Origin: Entamoeba histolytica HM-1:IMSS
Lineage: Eukaryota > Evosea > Mastigamoebida > Endamoebidae
Assembly: GCF_000208925.1 (NCBI RefSeq)
Contig: NW_001915076.1
Span: 3,454 to 24,300 of the forward strand
DNA: 20,847 nucleotides
Direction of reading: 5' to 3'
The translations under genes and the position numbers were made by a program. The notes below the pieces were generated by a model. The model did no database searches and was not told the DNA's origin. It was given only the letters and a program-made list of their open reading frames with translations. Below are positions 9,164 to 17,453 of the stretch, in pieces; the stretch's first letter is position 1, and each line of letters starts with the position of its first letter.

Positions 9164-9781
9164 ATGTCAAGAAATAAACCACTGTCAAAAGAAGAGAAAC
9201 GACAACGACTGAAAGCACTATTTAATGAAACAAGAGAAGTATACTTAATAAAAGAATTAGAAAAAATCGCACCAAAAGAAAAAGGGATTGTTAGTAAAAC
9301 TGTAGAAGAAGTATTAAAAGAACTTGTTGATGATGGGATTGTTCATTCAGAAAAGATAGGAACGTCAGTATATTTTTGGGGGTTTCCAAGTGAAGAATTT
9401 GTTAATAAGAAAGTTGAGAATGAAAGACTAGAACAAGAAATAAGAGAGAATTGCAAAAGAATTGAAGAAGTTAAAGAAGAGAATGAGAAATTAAAAAGAG
9501 AACGAGGAGGAGATGAAGGAAGAGAAATGAAAGAACAAGAAGTAGAAAGATTAAGAGAAAGAAAAGAAGAAATAATGAAAGAATTAGAAATTTATAAAGA
9601 AAATGATCCAGATATGATTAAAAAATTAAAAGAACAAGTTCAAAAAAGTAAAGAAGCAGCTAATAGATGGACAGATGGAATTTTTATGATTCAAACATAT
9701 GCAAAAGAAAGAGTATCAGTTCCAATTGAAGAATTAAATAAAGGACTTGGTATTCCAAATGATTTAGATTATTTGGATTAA
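9164..9781 (+). CDS. MND1: Meiotic nuclear division protein 1 (Mnd1)
   Basis: A 205-residue protein, the same length as human MND1, when started at the ATG at 9164. The frame is open upstream to 9080, but only from a TTG inside the preceding gene's end and encoding a Lys-rich string, so 9164 is the start. The N-terminal winged helix has the family signature: LSKEEKRQRL, then LEKIAPKEKGI, then VLKELVDDGIV, then IGTSVYFWGFPS. A long coiled coil covers about residues 83-170. The C-terminus has the conserved KEAANRWTDGIF block and ends in GIPNDLDYLD, as in other Mnd1 proteins. Mnd1 pairs with Hop2 and stimulates Dmc1/Rad51 strand invasion in meiosis. It lies 73 bases after the COMM-domain gene, and its stop is 54 bases from that of the converging RBR gene. 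No missing motif or frameshift. Confidence 0.96.
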   Translation: MSRNKPLSKEEKRQRLKALFNETREVYLIKELEKIAPKEKGIVSKTVEEVLKELVDDGIVHSEKIGTSVYFWGFPSEEFVNKKVENERLEQEIRENCKRIEEVKEENEKLKRERGGDEGREMKEQEVERLRERKEEIMKELEIYKENDPDMIKKLKEQVQKSKEAANRWTDGIFMIQTYAKERVSVPIEELNKGLGIPNDLDYLD

Positions 9782-9835
9782 AAATAATAAATAAATATAA
9801 AGAAAAAAGAAGAAAATGAATAAAAAGGAATTTTT

Positions 9836-10700
9836 TTATGAATATTGTTTACATTTTCCATTTTTAAAATGAGAAGAAGTATATTCTTGCATACATAACC
9901 AACAAAACTGATACCCACAATTAGCACATGTCATATGATTACATCCTCGATTTTTTTCTATTGTTGCATTACATTTTGGACATTTTCTTGTATTTTTTTG
10001 TGCCCATGATAAAAATCTTTTATCAGCTTCACAATTCATTCGTTTCCATTCTTGATATTGTGAACATGTTAATCCTTCATGCCATATTTCTTTACAATTA
10101 AAACAAAATTTGATTTTCTTCTTTTTGCATTCTTCATTTTGACATTCAATTTCAGGTGTATTTGGATCTCCTATTACACCTGTACCACATCGTGGACAAT
10201 ACCTACAATTGTTTTCTTTTTTTAAATATTCTTGAACACTAAATCGTTCATATCGTTCTATTAGTTCTTGGTCTATTGGTTGATGTCTTCTTATAATTTG
10301 GTAGATTTCTTCAAATGTTATGTCATGACAACACATAGACTTTGGACATCTTACTTTGACAATCCCACTAAAGATTTTTTCATGAATATGTTCATAACAA
10401 CACTATTTATTTATTTCTTCTTTTCTTTATTTCTTTATTTCTTTTTATATTAAAACAAACATCTAAACAAAATTTATGTCCACAATCAAATATATACATA
10501 TCTTTAATTTGTATATCTGAATAACATATATCACACGTATATTCCTTCTTTTCTATTTCTTCTTCTCTTTCTTTTTGTTCTTTTTTCATTAGTTCTTTTG
10601 TTTCTTCTTCTTCTTTTTCTTTTCTCTTAATAAGTCTTTGTATTGATTCAATATATTCTTGTTTATAAATTTCATAAAGCATTGTTCTTGTATCTTCCAT
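9836..10700 (-). CDS. RBR (RING1-IBR-RING2) E3 ubiquitin ligase, join of 10461-10700 and 9836-10402 on the minus strand
   Basis: Two exons join to 268 residues. After a Lys/Glu-rich helix (20-52), RING1 has C56, C59, C73, H75, C78, C81, C99 and C104. The IBR has C149, C152, C167, C172, C180, C183, H188 and C193. RING2 has C221, C224, catalytic C234 in the GCNHMTC motif, C239, C242, C247, C250, H258 and C264. Splicing creates the typical CGHKFCLDCCYEHI junction and the VRCPKSMC end of RING1, which neither exon supplies alone. RBR ligases pass ubiquitin from an E2 bound at RING1 to the RING2 cysteine and then to substrate. The spacing looks Ariadne/RNF14-like, but the Ariadne autoinhibitory domain is absent, so the protein is a minimal catalytic unit with no visible targeting domain. 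Its start faces the separase start across 88 bases. Confidence 0.93.
10403..10460 (-). other. Spliceosomal intron in the RBR ligase gene, 58 nt, phase 0
   Basis: Read on the minus strand it begins GTTTGT and ends AAATAG, the same signature as the sirtuin intron. Removing it joins Asp80 to Cys81 and completes RING1. Unspliced translation leaves the RING1 pattern into a Lys/Arg/Asn string and stops at 10407. Confidence 0.93.
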
Positions 10701-10788
10701 CCTTCCCTTTATTTATTGTTTTTTTGAGTTAGTTTTTGTATTAAATAACACAAATGAATTGATAATCTCAAAAACATAGTTTGAGCGA
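10701..10788. promoter_or_regulatory. Compact bidirectional promoter region, RBR ligase / separase
   Basis: Only 88 bases separate the two ATG codons, so both promoters must fit here or run into the neighbouring coding sequence. On the + strand GTATTAAATA at 10738-10747, about 45 bases before the separase ATG, resembles the Entamoeba TATA-like element (GTATTTAAA). CTCAAAAACATAG around 10767-10779 sits where a transcription start would be expected with the very short 5' leaders of this group. No clear element was picked for the minus-strand gene. Confidence 0.4.
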
Positions 10789-13700
10789 ATGGAGGAGGAT
10801 TATTACCAGCGACTGGTTGGCAGTCTTGTTAGGAAAATATTCAATTATACCATCACTCATAACATCCATGAAAATAACATATGGATTCTCTTAATTGACA
10901 TGTTGATTATGGTACAACACAACAACACACTTAATTATTCATTTAAAATGATTTCTTATGAAAAAGAACAAGGAAGAGAAGTGCTGAATTTCATCAGACA
11001 AGAAATGGCAAAAATGAAAGTTGAGGATGAAATTGCCATTTCATTTATTTATTGTTGTTTAAATAGAATTAAAGGTACAAAGAACGAATATTATGAACTT
11101 GTTCAGAGATACACCACACCAAGAAATAGCAATGAAGCACTACTTTATGTTCATTATAATCTTCTTGAAGTAATAGAAAGTATGAAAAGAAAGAAAGAAG
11201 AAGAAACAATGAAATATCTTGAACAAAGTAATTCAATTTTAAGTGAATTTCCAAGAGATACAACAAATCCAAACAGTCTATGGAAAGTATATAATTTTGA
11301 AATTGAATTAACAGACATTCAAAAATTACTTAATGAAATAAGTTTATGTTTAAAGGAAGATAAAATAGTAAATAATAATAAAAGAGTGAATGAGAAAGTT
11401 ATTGAAATGATGAGGTTAATATGTGATATAATTGAAGAATATCTTATTAAGTTTAATAAAATTATACCAAGAGAAACACCAAAAGAAATATATTTTATTG
11501 CACAAATAATAGAAAAATTTGAAGTACCTAAATATATTGGAAAAATATTAATAAGAATAACAGAAAGTGCAATATATCAAAGAGTATCACTTCTTGAAAT
11601 AACAAGAATTTATAGATGCTATTCAGGAATACTTAATATTACAGGAACAGAAATTTTTAATATCTTTTATAAAACTGGATATAAATTATATCAAGAAAAA
11701 AAATACTCTGAGGCAATTATTGTTCTTAATACATTCTTTTCACTCAAGAAAACAACATTTAAAGAGTTTGAAGATAAACATCTTTCAGAAGCAGAAAAAA
11801 TAGTAATGTTATCAAGAAAAGCAATTGGAAGAGAAGAAGAAGGAATTGGTAATTTAATAGAAGGAATTAAGGAATTGGAAGATAAAGAAATAATAGAAAA
11901 ATGGAAGAGAATGAAAAAAATAGATGACATAATGAATAGAACGGTAGAAGCAGAATATTGTGTAGAAGAGATTTTAAGTAGTTTAGAAAGAAGTGGAAGT
12001 AAAATAGCAAGAAAAACTATTATAGAACTACTGGATATTGGAATTACATTTGAACCAAGAATAATAAATAATATAACAGAAAATAAAAAGAAAGTAATAA
12101 AAAGAATAAGTCAAGAAATGCAAAAATATTATAAAGAAAAACATATACTACCATTTGAAGTAATTAGATTTCAAGTTTATGAAATAATTATTGAAAATGA
12201 TATAAACAAAAAAGAAAGAATAGAAAATATTATTGAAGAAATTAAGAAGAAGGAAGAAGAACAAATGTTTAATAAAACACAAGCAATTAATATTCTTATT
12301 ACATTAGCAAAGTGTTATTATTTTAAATATGTGATAAGTCTTTATAATAAGGAAAGCAAAAATAGTGAAGACATTATTGAATTAATGAAAACACTTAAAT
12401 ATTTAAGCACAATTAATCAAAAATGCAGTGAAGAAGAAATTAATAAACACAAAATGGAAATATTACCATTGATAATTATTGTAACAACATTATTTGAAAT
12501 GTATGGAGATCAAACAAATCAATTAAGGTGTGTTGAAAACATCAAAGAAATAATAACAAAGATTTCAATAACAAATGAAGAAAGAATCAGTTGTTATTTA
12601 AAAGTTATAGAATGTTATATTTCAATGGGATATATAAAAAGTGGGGAAATAATAAATGAAAGAATTGAAAAGATTTATAAAGGAATGAATATAGAAGAAG
12701 AAGAAGTAAAGAAGAATTATATTATGTATTTAATTATGAAAATAAGAATTGGTATTGAAAGGATTCATCAAGAAGATGGAAATATTAATAATATAATTAA
12801 TGAAATAAATATACTAGTTGAAAATGAGAGTTTTAAGAAAAGAAGTACAGAATGGGAAAGAATTGTAATAGAAACAAAACTGAAAGATGTCATTAGTTTA
12901 TATTATTGTAAAATAGGAGAATATAATAAAGGAATTGAATATAGGAAAAAAACACTTTGTTTAATGAAAAGCATAACGGAAGTAAGAAATAAAGAAATTA
13001 AAACAAAGAAAGGAATATTCTTTTATACAATATATTCATTTATTGGAAATACAATTGAATCATATTTAAACTATGGATGGATGTTTGAAATAAAAAATAA
13101 ATATAAAGAAGCAATGATGTGTTATGAAGAAGCCGAAAAAATAGGAATTGAAACAGGAAGTTTGCTACGAATTATAGAAATAAAAACACACAAAGGAGAA
13201 TTAGAAATGAAAAAGAGAAATTATGAAGAAGCCAAAAAAGAGTTTAAAGAAATAGATAATATTTCAAGTAAAATTAAAAAATACGTTTCAGTTAAAAGAA
13301 ATATGATAATGACATTCATGGAACTAGGAGATTTATATAGAAAAACAAAACATTATAATACATCAATGGAATATTATCAAGTAGCAAAAGAAATAATAGA
13401 CCAATTACTTCAAGAAAATCTCATTGAACCATTTCCTTTAATACTAAGAGATTCAACTCAAAGAGAGTATTTAGTTAGACAATCTTTAAAAGGAAAAATT
13501 CAAAGAACAAGCATAGAAAAAGAAGTAGAAAAAGGAAATAAACAACCAAGAAATATGTCAGAAGTATATCAAGAAATCAAAAATCGAATATTGTATAAAA
13601 TAATTAAACTAAATAAGATTAATACAAGAAATAATACAAATAGTATTCAAGAATATAAAACATTATTAGAATCACCATTTAATTCACCAATAACAAAAGC

Positions 13701-15300
13701 ATGTATTTTAAATCAAATTGGTATTAATCAACTAGAAAATGAAGAAAAGAAAGAAGGACTTAAAACATTTGAAGAAGCACTTTCAATTGCTGAAAAGTAT
13801 TGTGAACCAACACTTATTCATTGTATTATGCATAATATTCTTAGGTGTAATGTTTTAAATAATAAGAAATGTTATTACCATGCAATGTCTATTGGAATTA
13901 CATATAGACAAAGAGAAAGTACAAAATATGGAATAAGAATAGAAGAAAATACAACAATTAAAGATATTGATAAACATTTACCAAAAGAATGGACAATTAT
14001 TTGTTTGACAATAGATGAAATAGAAAAAGCTATTGTTATTAGTAATATAAACAAAACATATAATGGAATTAATGGAAGAAGAATAATAAAGAAAGGAAAA
14101 GAAAATGCAATTGAAAAAGAAATAGAAAGAATAGAAATAATCAAAAAAGAAATTCAAAATATTTTTAGTGAAATAAAAGGAAAAGAAATGACAGAAAATG
14201 AGAAAAGACAACATTGGAGAAAAGTATTTGATATTGATAATAGAATTAAAGACATTTGTTATTCATTAGAAAAGAAAGTATTAGGATGGTTAAGAATTAT
14301 ATTTTATCCAAGAAATTATCATAGAACAAAATATTATGATAATCTCTTATATTCAATAATAAAAAATATAACAAATAAAGAAATTATAGAAATTGATATT
14401 TTGTATTTACTTATTAGTCAAATTAATAGATTAAATCATGAAGAAATTGTAGAATGTCTTAATTATGTAATAGGAAATGAAATTAAACCATTAGTCATGG
14501 AAATGTTAATTAATCAAATTAAAAATGTTAAATTAGAAGAAACAATTGAAATAGAAAATAAAAGTATTTTATTAATTCTTGATAAACAATTACATTGTCT
14601 TCCATGGGAATCAATGCCTACATTTGATAATATCATGATTACAAGAATCCCAGCAATCGAACCATTTCTAAGTACAAAAATACAAGATATCAATGACACA
14701 ATTCCAGGAATTTTATTTAATGGAAAAAGAGGATATTATATTCTTAATCCAACACATGATTTAACTAAAACACAAAATAAAATATTACCAATAATTAAAG
14801 AATTGAAATGGAATGGAGTTTTTAATCAAATCCCAAAAGAGGAAGATATTTTAAAAGGATTATATGAAAATGATATAATGTTATATTGTGGTCATGGAAG
14901 TGGAGAACAATTTATTCATGGAAAAAAAATTCAAACATTAAAGAAGTGTGGAATTGCACTTCTAATGGGATGTAACTCTGCTGAACTTCACCAACAAGGT
15001 GAATTTGAGCCATCTGGGTTAGTAATTGATTATCTTGAAGCAGGCTCTCCTCTTGTGTGTGGAAATTTATGGAGTGTTCCAGACAATGATTTAGATAATA
15101 TCACAATTGAAATATTAAATTGGATAAAATCAAATTCATCAGAACAACAATATTTAATGAATGTCCTTAATAAAGCTAAAACAAAATGTGTCTGTAGATA
15201 TTTTATGGGTGCTTCAATAGTGTGTTATGGTATTTCTGTATTAAAGAGAAAGAATAAAGAGTCAATTCTTATTAAAGATGACACACCACAACAATTATAA
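10789..15300 (+). CDS. Separase (cysteine protease of clan CD, peptidase family C50)
   Basis: A single-exon 1503-residue protein. The C-terminal 250 residues carry the separase protease domain. It has a strand and turn ILLILDKQLHCLPWES (about 1261-1276), conserved in separases, then catalytic His1369 in YCGHGSG and catalytic Cys1395 in LLMGCNSA. An EPSGLVIDYLEAGSPLVCGNLWSVPDND segment follows, typical of the family. The N-terminal 1100 residues are helical. Scattered TPR-like helical pairs are visible near residues 297, 769, 840 and 975, consistent with the superhelical scaffold that binds securin and cohesin in other separases. Separase cleaves the kleisin subunit of cohesin at anaphase; it acts in mitosis and meiosis. 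The protein is shorter than human (about 2100) but close to yeast Esp1 (about 1600). Regulation cannot be read from sequence; no securin-like gene is in view. It is divergent from the RBR gene. Confidence 0.93.
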   Translation: MEEDYYQRLVGSLVRKIFNYTITHNIHENNIWILLIDMLIMVQHNNTLNYSFKMISYEKEQGREVLNFIRQEMAKMKVEDEIAISFIYCCLNRIKGTKNEYYELVQRYTTPRNSNEALLYVHYNLLEVIESMKRKKEEETMKYLEQSNSILSEFPRDTTNPNSLWKVYNFEIELTDIQKLLNEISLCLKEDKIVNNNKRVNEKVIEMMRLICDIIEEYLIKFNKIIPRETPKEIYFIAQIIEKFEVPKYIGKILIRITESAIYQRVSLLEITRIYRCYSGILNITGTEIFNIFYKTGYKLYQEKKYSEAIIVLNTFFSLKKTTFKEFEDKHLSEAEKIVMLSRKAIGREEEGIGNLIEGIKELEDKEIIEKWKRMKKIDDIMNRTVEAEYCVEEILSSLERSGSKIARKTIIELLDIGITFEPRIINNITENKKKVIKRISQEMQKYYKEKHILPFEVIRFQVYEIIIENDINKKERIENIIEEIKKKEEEQMFNKTQAINILITLAKCYYFKYVISLYNKESKNSEDIIELMKTLKYLSTINQKCSEEEINKHKMEILPLIIIVTTLFEMYGDQTNQLRCVENIKEIITKISITNEERISCYLKVIECYISMGYIKSGEIINERIEKIYKGMNIEEEEVKKNYIMYLIMKIRIGIERIHQEDGNINNIINEINILVENESFKKRSTEWERIVIETKLKDVISLYYCKIGEYNKGIEYRKKTLCLMKSITEVRNKEIKTKKGIFFYTIYSFIGNTIESYLNYGWMFEIKNKYKEAMMCYEEAEKIGIETGSLLRIIEIKTHKGELEMKKRNYEEAKKEFKEIDNISSKIKKYVSVKRNMIMTFMELGDLYRKTKHYNTSMEYYQVAKEIIDQLLQENLIEPFPLILRDSTQREYLVRQSLKGKIQRTSIEKEVEKGNKQPRNMSEVYQEIKNRILYKIIKLNKINTRNNTNSIQEYKTLLESPFNSPITKACILNQIGINQLENEEKKEGLKTFEEALSIAEKYCEPTLIHCIMHNILRCNVLNNKKCYYHAMSIGITYRQRESTKYGIRIEENTTIKDIDKHLPKEWTIICLTIDEIEKAIVISNINKTYNGINGRRIIKKGKENAIEKEIERIEIIKKEIQNIFSEIKGKEMTENEKRQHWRKVFDIDNRIKDICYSLEKKVLGWLRIIFYPRNYHRTKYYDNLLYSIIKNITNKEIIEIDILYLLISQINRLNHEEIVECLNYVIGNEIKPLVMEMLINQIKNVKLEETIEIENKSILLILDKQLHCLPWESMPTFDNIMITRIPAIEPFLSTKIQDINDTIPGILFNGKRGYYILNPTHDLTKTQNKILPIIKELKWNGVFNQIPKEEDILKGLYENDIMLYCGHGSGEQFIHGKKIQTLKKCGIALLMGCNSAELHQQGEFEPSGLVIDYLEAGSPLVCGNLWSVPDNDLDNITIEILNWIKSNSSEQQYLMNVLNKAKTKCVCRYFMGASIVCYGISVLKRKNKESILIKDDTPQQL

Positions 15301-15333
15301 GAAATTATAAGAAATTATAAGAAATTATAAGAA
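15291..15333 (+). repeat. 10-bp tandem repeat (unit GAAATTATAA, about 4 copies) overlapping the separase stop codon
   Basis: Three perfect copies at 15301-15330 are preceded by an 8/10 match at 15291-15300 that includes the separase TAA. Because the period is not a multiple of three, successive TAA triplets at 15298, 15308, 15318 and 15328 fall in all three frames. Slippage origin is likely. Confidence 0.9.
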
Positions 15334-15375
15334 AAATAAAAAAACTCCAAAAAAATAAATAATAAAAGAAGAAAA

Positions 15376-16170
15376 ATGTCAATTCATTCCATAGATAAAA
15401 TTAATAAAGTCATTTTAAGTAAAAACATTGATGAATATATTGATATAGTTGGTGGTGAAGTTAATGAGAACTTAGAAGAATTAAAAAAAATTGATAAAGA
15501 AATTGGAGAAAAAGAAATTGAATATCAACTTGAATGTTTAAAACTTGAGCAAGAAAGTGAAAAAGACATTCAAGAAATACTTAAAATTCGAAGAGCAATT
15601 ATTAATGGAACAAAACATCGAACAAATGATGGAATACAAGAATGTGGAATTTCTAATTTTTGGATTGAAGTATTTAATGAAGTTGGATTAATGGGAAATT
15701 TAGAAGTGACTAAAGAAGAAATTGATATACTTCAATCATTAATTGACATTGAAAAACATATTAAAGAAATCAAACGAAATGAAGGAAAAGAAGAAATTTA
15801 TATTAATATTCACTATACATTTCTATTTAAAGAAAATCAATTTCTTTCTAATTCAATATTTGAATTTGAATTAGAACATTGTATTAATCGGTATGGTATT
15901 ATTATTGAAGAAACTAGAAATTATATCCCATTAAGTCATTTTAAATGGAAAAAACAAATTAAAGAGAAAAGAATGTTTGATCTTCTTGAAAATGGTGGAA
16001 AAAATCTTCATTGTTATTTACATGAAGCATTAAATAATATTGATTTTGGTGCAATTGATATGTTTTTTGGAATTAATACACAAAATCTTTTTCTTGACTC
16101 ATTTAGTGTAAGTGATGATGAAAATGATTGTAGTGTTGATGATGGTTGTGTTGATTATGCAACCCATTAA
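15376..16170 (+). CDS. NAP/SET-family histone-chaperone-like protein
   Basis: A 264-residue protein. A long charged helix (about 28-75) with the L-x-x-L-x-x-I-x-x-E-I spacing of the NAP dimerisation helix leads to an R-x-x-I-I-N-G segment. Then comes the family's FW-x-x-V/A-F motif (ISNFWIEVF, 92-100), a D/E-IDILQSLIDIE stretch (115-126), and the earmuff-type strands. These include a Tyr/Phe-rich FLFKENQFLSNSIFEFEL pair (149-166) and an ILWK-like HFKWKKQ (188-194). NAP/SET proteins dimerise and carry H2A-H2B in chromatin assembly. The acidic tail is short (SDDENDCSVDDGCVD, 246-260) instead of the long acidic tract of NAP1. Which member of the family (NAP1, SET, TSPY-like) cannot be decided. 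It starts 75 bases after separase, and its stop is 14 bases from that of the convergent next gene. Confidence 0.8.
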   Translation: MSIHSIDKINKVILSKNIDEYIDIVGGEVNENLEELKKIDKEIGEKEIEYQLECLKLEQESEKDIQEILKIRRAIINGTKHRTNDGIQECGISNFWIEVFNEVGLMGNLEVTKEEIDILQSLIDIEKHIKEIKRNEGKEEIYINIHYTFLFKENQFLSNSIFEFELEHCINRYGIIIEETRNYIPLSHFKWKKQIKEKRMFDLLENGGKNLHCYLHEALNNIDFGAIDMFFGINTQNLFLDSFSVSDDENDCSVDDGCVDYATH

Positions 16171-16184
16171 TCATTAAATAAAAA
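16171..16184. other. 14-base gap between convergent stop codons
   Basis: Both genes read toward each other and end here, so any 3' untranslated region must extend into the opposite gene. Transcripts of the NAP-like and CUE/UBA-like genes are therefore expected to overlap in antisense at their ends. Confidence 0.7.
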
Positions 16185-17174
16185 CTATTTAGTTAATATT
16201 TGAAGTATTTGACGTATTAATTGATTGGATTGTTCAATTCTTTCTTTTAATTGATTAATTTCTCTTTGTTGTTCTTGTATCATTGTTTTCATTGTTTTAT
16301 TTTCTTCTTTTAATTTTTCAATATCCTTTTCTTTTTCTTCTTCATTTCGAGTTGATGTTATGTCTGTCAATAACCTTTTTGTTCCTGTTAAATTTACTGC
16401 CATAACATTATTACTGTCTTTTATTTCTTCATTTTTATTGTCACTTGTTTGAAGAATAGGTTGTGCTCTTTTTGTTGTCATTTCATTTGTCTTTTCCGGT
16501 GTTATTTCTGTTTTTGCTTTAGGTATGATAATAGGTTGTTCTGGTAAATATCTTATTTCTTCTTTTATTAGACTTTTTATATTATTTATTGTTGGTGTTG
16601 GGTAAATAGGAAATATTGGTATTGAATAGATTGGGTTTACTGTTGTTTTTGGTAGAATTGGAGTGCTTGTTGGTATTGTTGGTATTGGTGGATTAATTTC
16701 TTGAGTTGGAGGATTTGTTGGTATTATTGGTTTTTGAAGAATTGGAGTGCTTGTTGGTATTATTGGTTTTGGTAGAATTGTTGTATTTGTTGGTATTGTT
16801 GGTATTGGTGGATTAATTTCTTGAGGTGGGGTATTAGAAAATTTAGGTAATAAAGATGAAGGAATTGGTTGTGTTTTTGGAGCAATTGGTACTTTGGATT
16901 GGGGTGATTGTGGGGTAATAGTATAATGACTCGTTGAAAATTTGTTCAAATTAGCCATGGGTTGTGTGTTAATTGGACTTTGTTGGATTGTATGGTATGA
17001 CACAATTTTTTCTTTCTTTTCTTCTTGCACTTTTATTCTTTCTCCTATTTTGTTGCTTAACATCTCACTAATTTGTTGTTGACAAAAGTCGATATTTCCA
17101 TTGCATCGTTGAAACACATCTTCTATTGTTTCCTTCGCTATTTCTTTTCCATACTTTGCTAAGAGTAATTCCAT
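16185..17174 (-). CDS. CUE/UBA-like, proline-rich, coiled-coil protein
   Basis: A 329-residue protein in three parts. Residues 1-40 form three short helices with the pattern LLAKYGKEIAKETIEDVFQ, then CNGNIDFCQQQISEML. This is the L-x-x-x-F/Y...T-I-x-x-A/V-x-x-x-x-N/C-G-N-I/V layout of CUE/UBA-type ubiquitin-binding domains. Residues 60-220 are low-complexity Pro/Ile/Thr with an internal duplication: QEINPPIPTIPT at 118-129 recurs at 158-169, exactly 40 residues (120 bases) apart. Residues 275-329 are a strong Glu/Lys/Gln coiled coil with Leu/Ile heptads ending the protein. The inferred role is an adaptor that binds ubiquitin or a ubiquitin-like domain and oligomerises; the Pro-rich part could bind SH3 or WW proteins. 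No catalytic motif is visible. The ATG at 17174 precedes the CUE-like region directly. It is divergent from the EF-hand gene. Confidence 0.65.
   Translation of the reverse strand: MELLLAKYGKEIAKETIEDVFQRCNGNIDFCQQQISEMLSNKIGERIKVQEEKKEKIVSYHTIQQSPINTQPMANLNKFSTSHYTITPQSPQSKVPIAPKTQPIPSSLLPKFSNTPPQEINPPIPTIPTNTTILPKPIIPTSTPILQKPIIPTNPPTQEINPPIPTIPTSTPILPKTTVNPIYSIPIFPIYPTPTINNIKSLIKEEIRYLPEQPIIIPKAKTEITPEKTNEMTTKRAQPILQTSDNKNEEIKDSNNVMAVNLTGTKRLLTDITSTRNEEEKEKDIEKLKEENKTMKTMIQEQQREINQLKERIEQSNQLIRQILQILTK
16675..16825 (-). repeat. 120-bp internal tandem duplication in the proline-rich region
   Basis: The string GGTATTGTTGGTATTGGTGG and its following bases to the end of ATTTCTTGAG occur at about 16672-16705 and again 120 bases on at 16792-16825. 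Bases between them (GGTAGAATTG, GGAGTGCTTGT) also recur. The multiple-of-three period keeps the frame open. Confidence 0.85.
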
Positions 17175-17453
17175 TGTTTGTATTTTTCAAATCTTTTAAT
17201 TCATTCTTTTATTATTTTGTGAGTCAAAATAAACGTCATTTTTATTTTTTCATTATTTCATTATCCATCTGATGAACAGCAATTATGTATTGTCTTTCCT
17301 CATCAACACATTCTCAGTTAATTGACATTCATTTTGTTGTAGGTCTAAAAACAAAACCACCAAAAACACAATGCAGAGACACTAAAAGAGCCAAGAGATA
17401 CAATAGGGATAAATTCATAATATAAAGAATTTCACTAAGAAATTTAAGTGGGT
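17175..17453. promoter_or_regulatory. Shared upstream region of divergent CUE/UBA-like and EF-hand genes
   Basis: A 279-base spacer between two outward-facing ATG codons. TATAAAG at 17421-17427 lies 27 bases before the EF-hand ATG and is a plausible TATA-like element given the short leaders of this group. AATTTCAC just after it could be the initiator. No element could be assigned for the minus-strand gene. Confidence 0.35.

Noticed and set aside
10268..10453. Open frame on the + strand
   Set aside because: It overlaps exon 2 and the intron of the RBR gene in antisense; no domain and a Phe-rich end.
11069..14699. Several minus-strand frames inside separase (near 11069, 11691, 13875, 13978 and 14514)
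   Set aside because: They are Ser/Phe/Ile/Leu strings opposite Lys/Glu/Asn-rich coding sequence, with no motif; shadows of separase.
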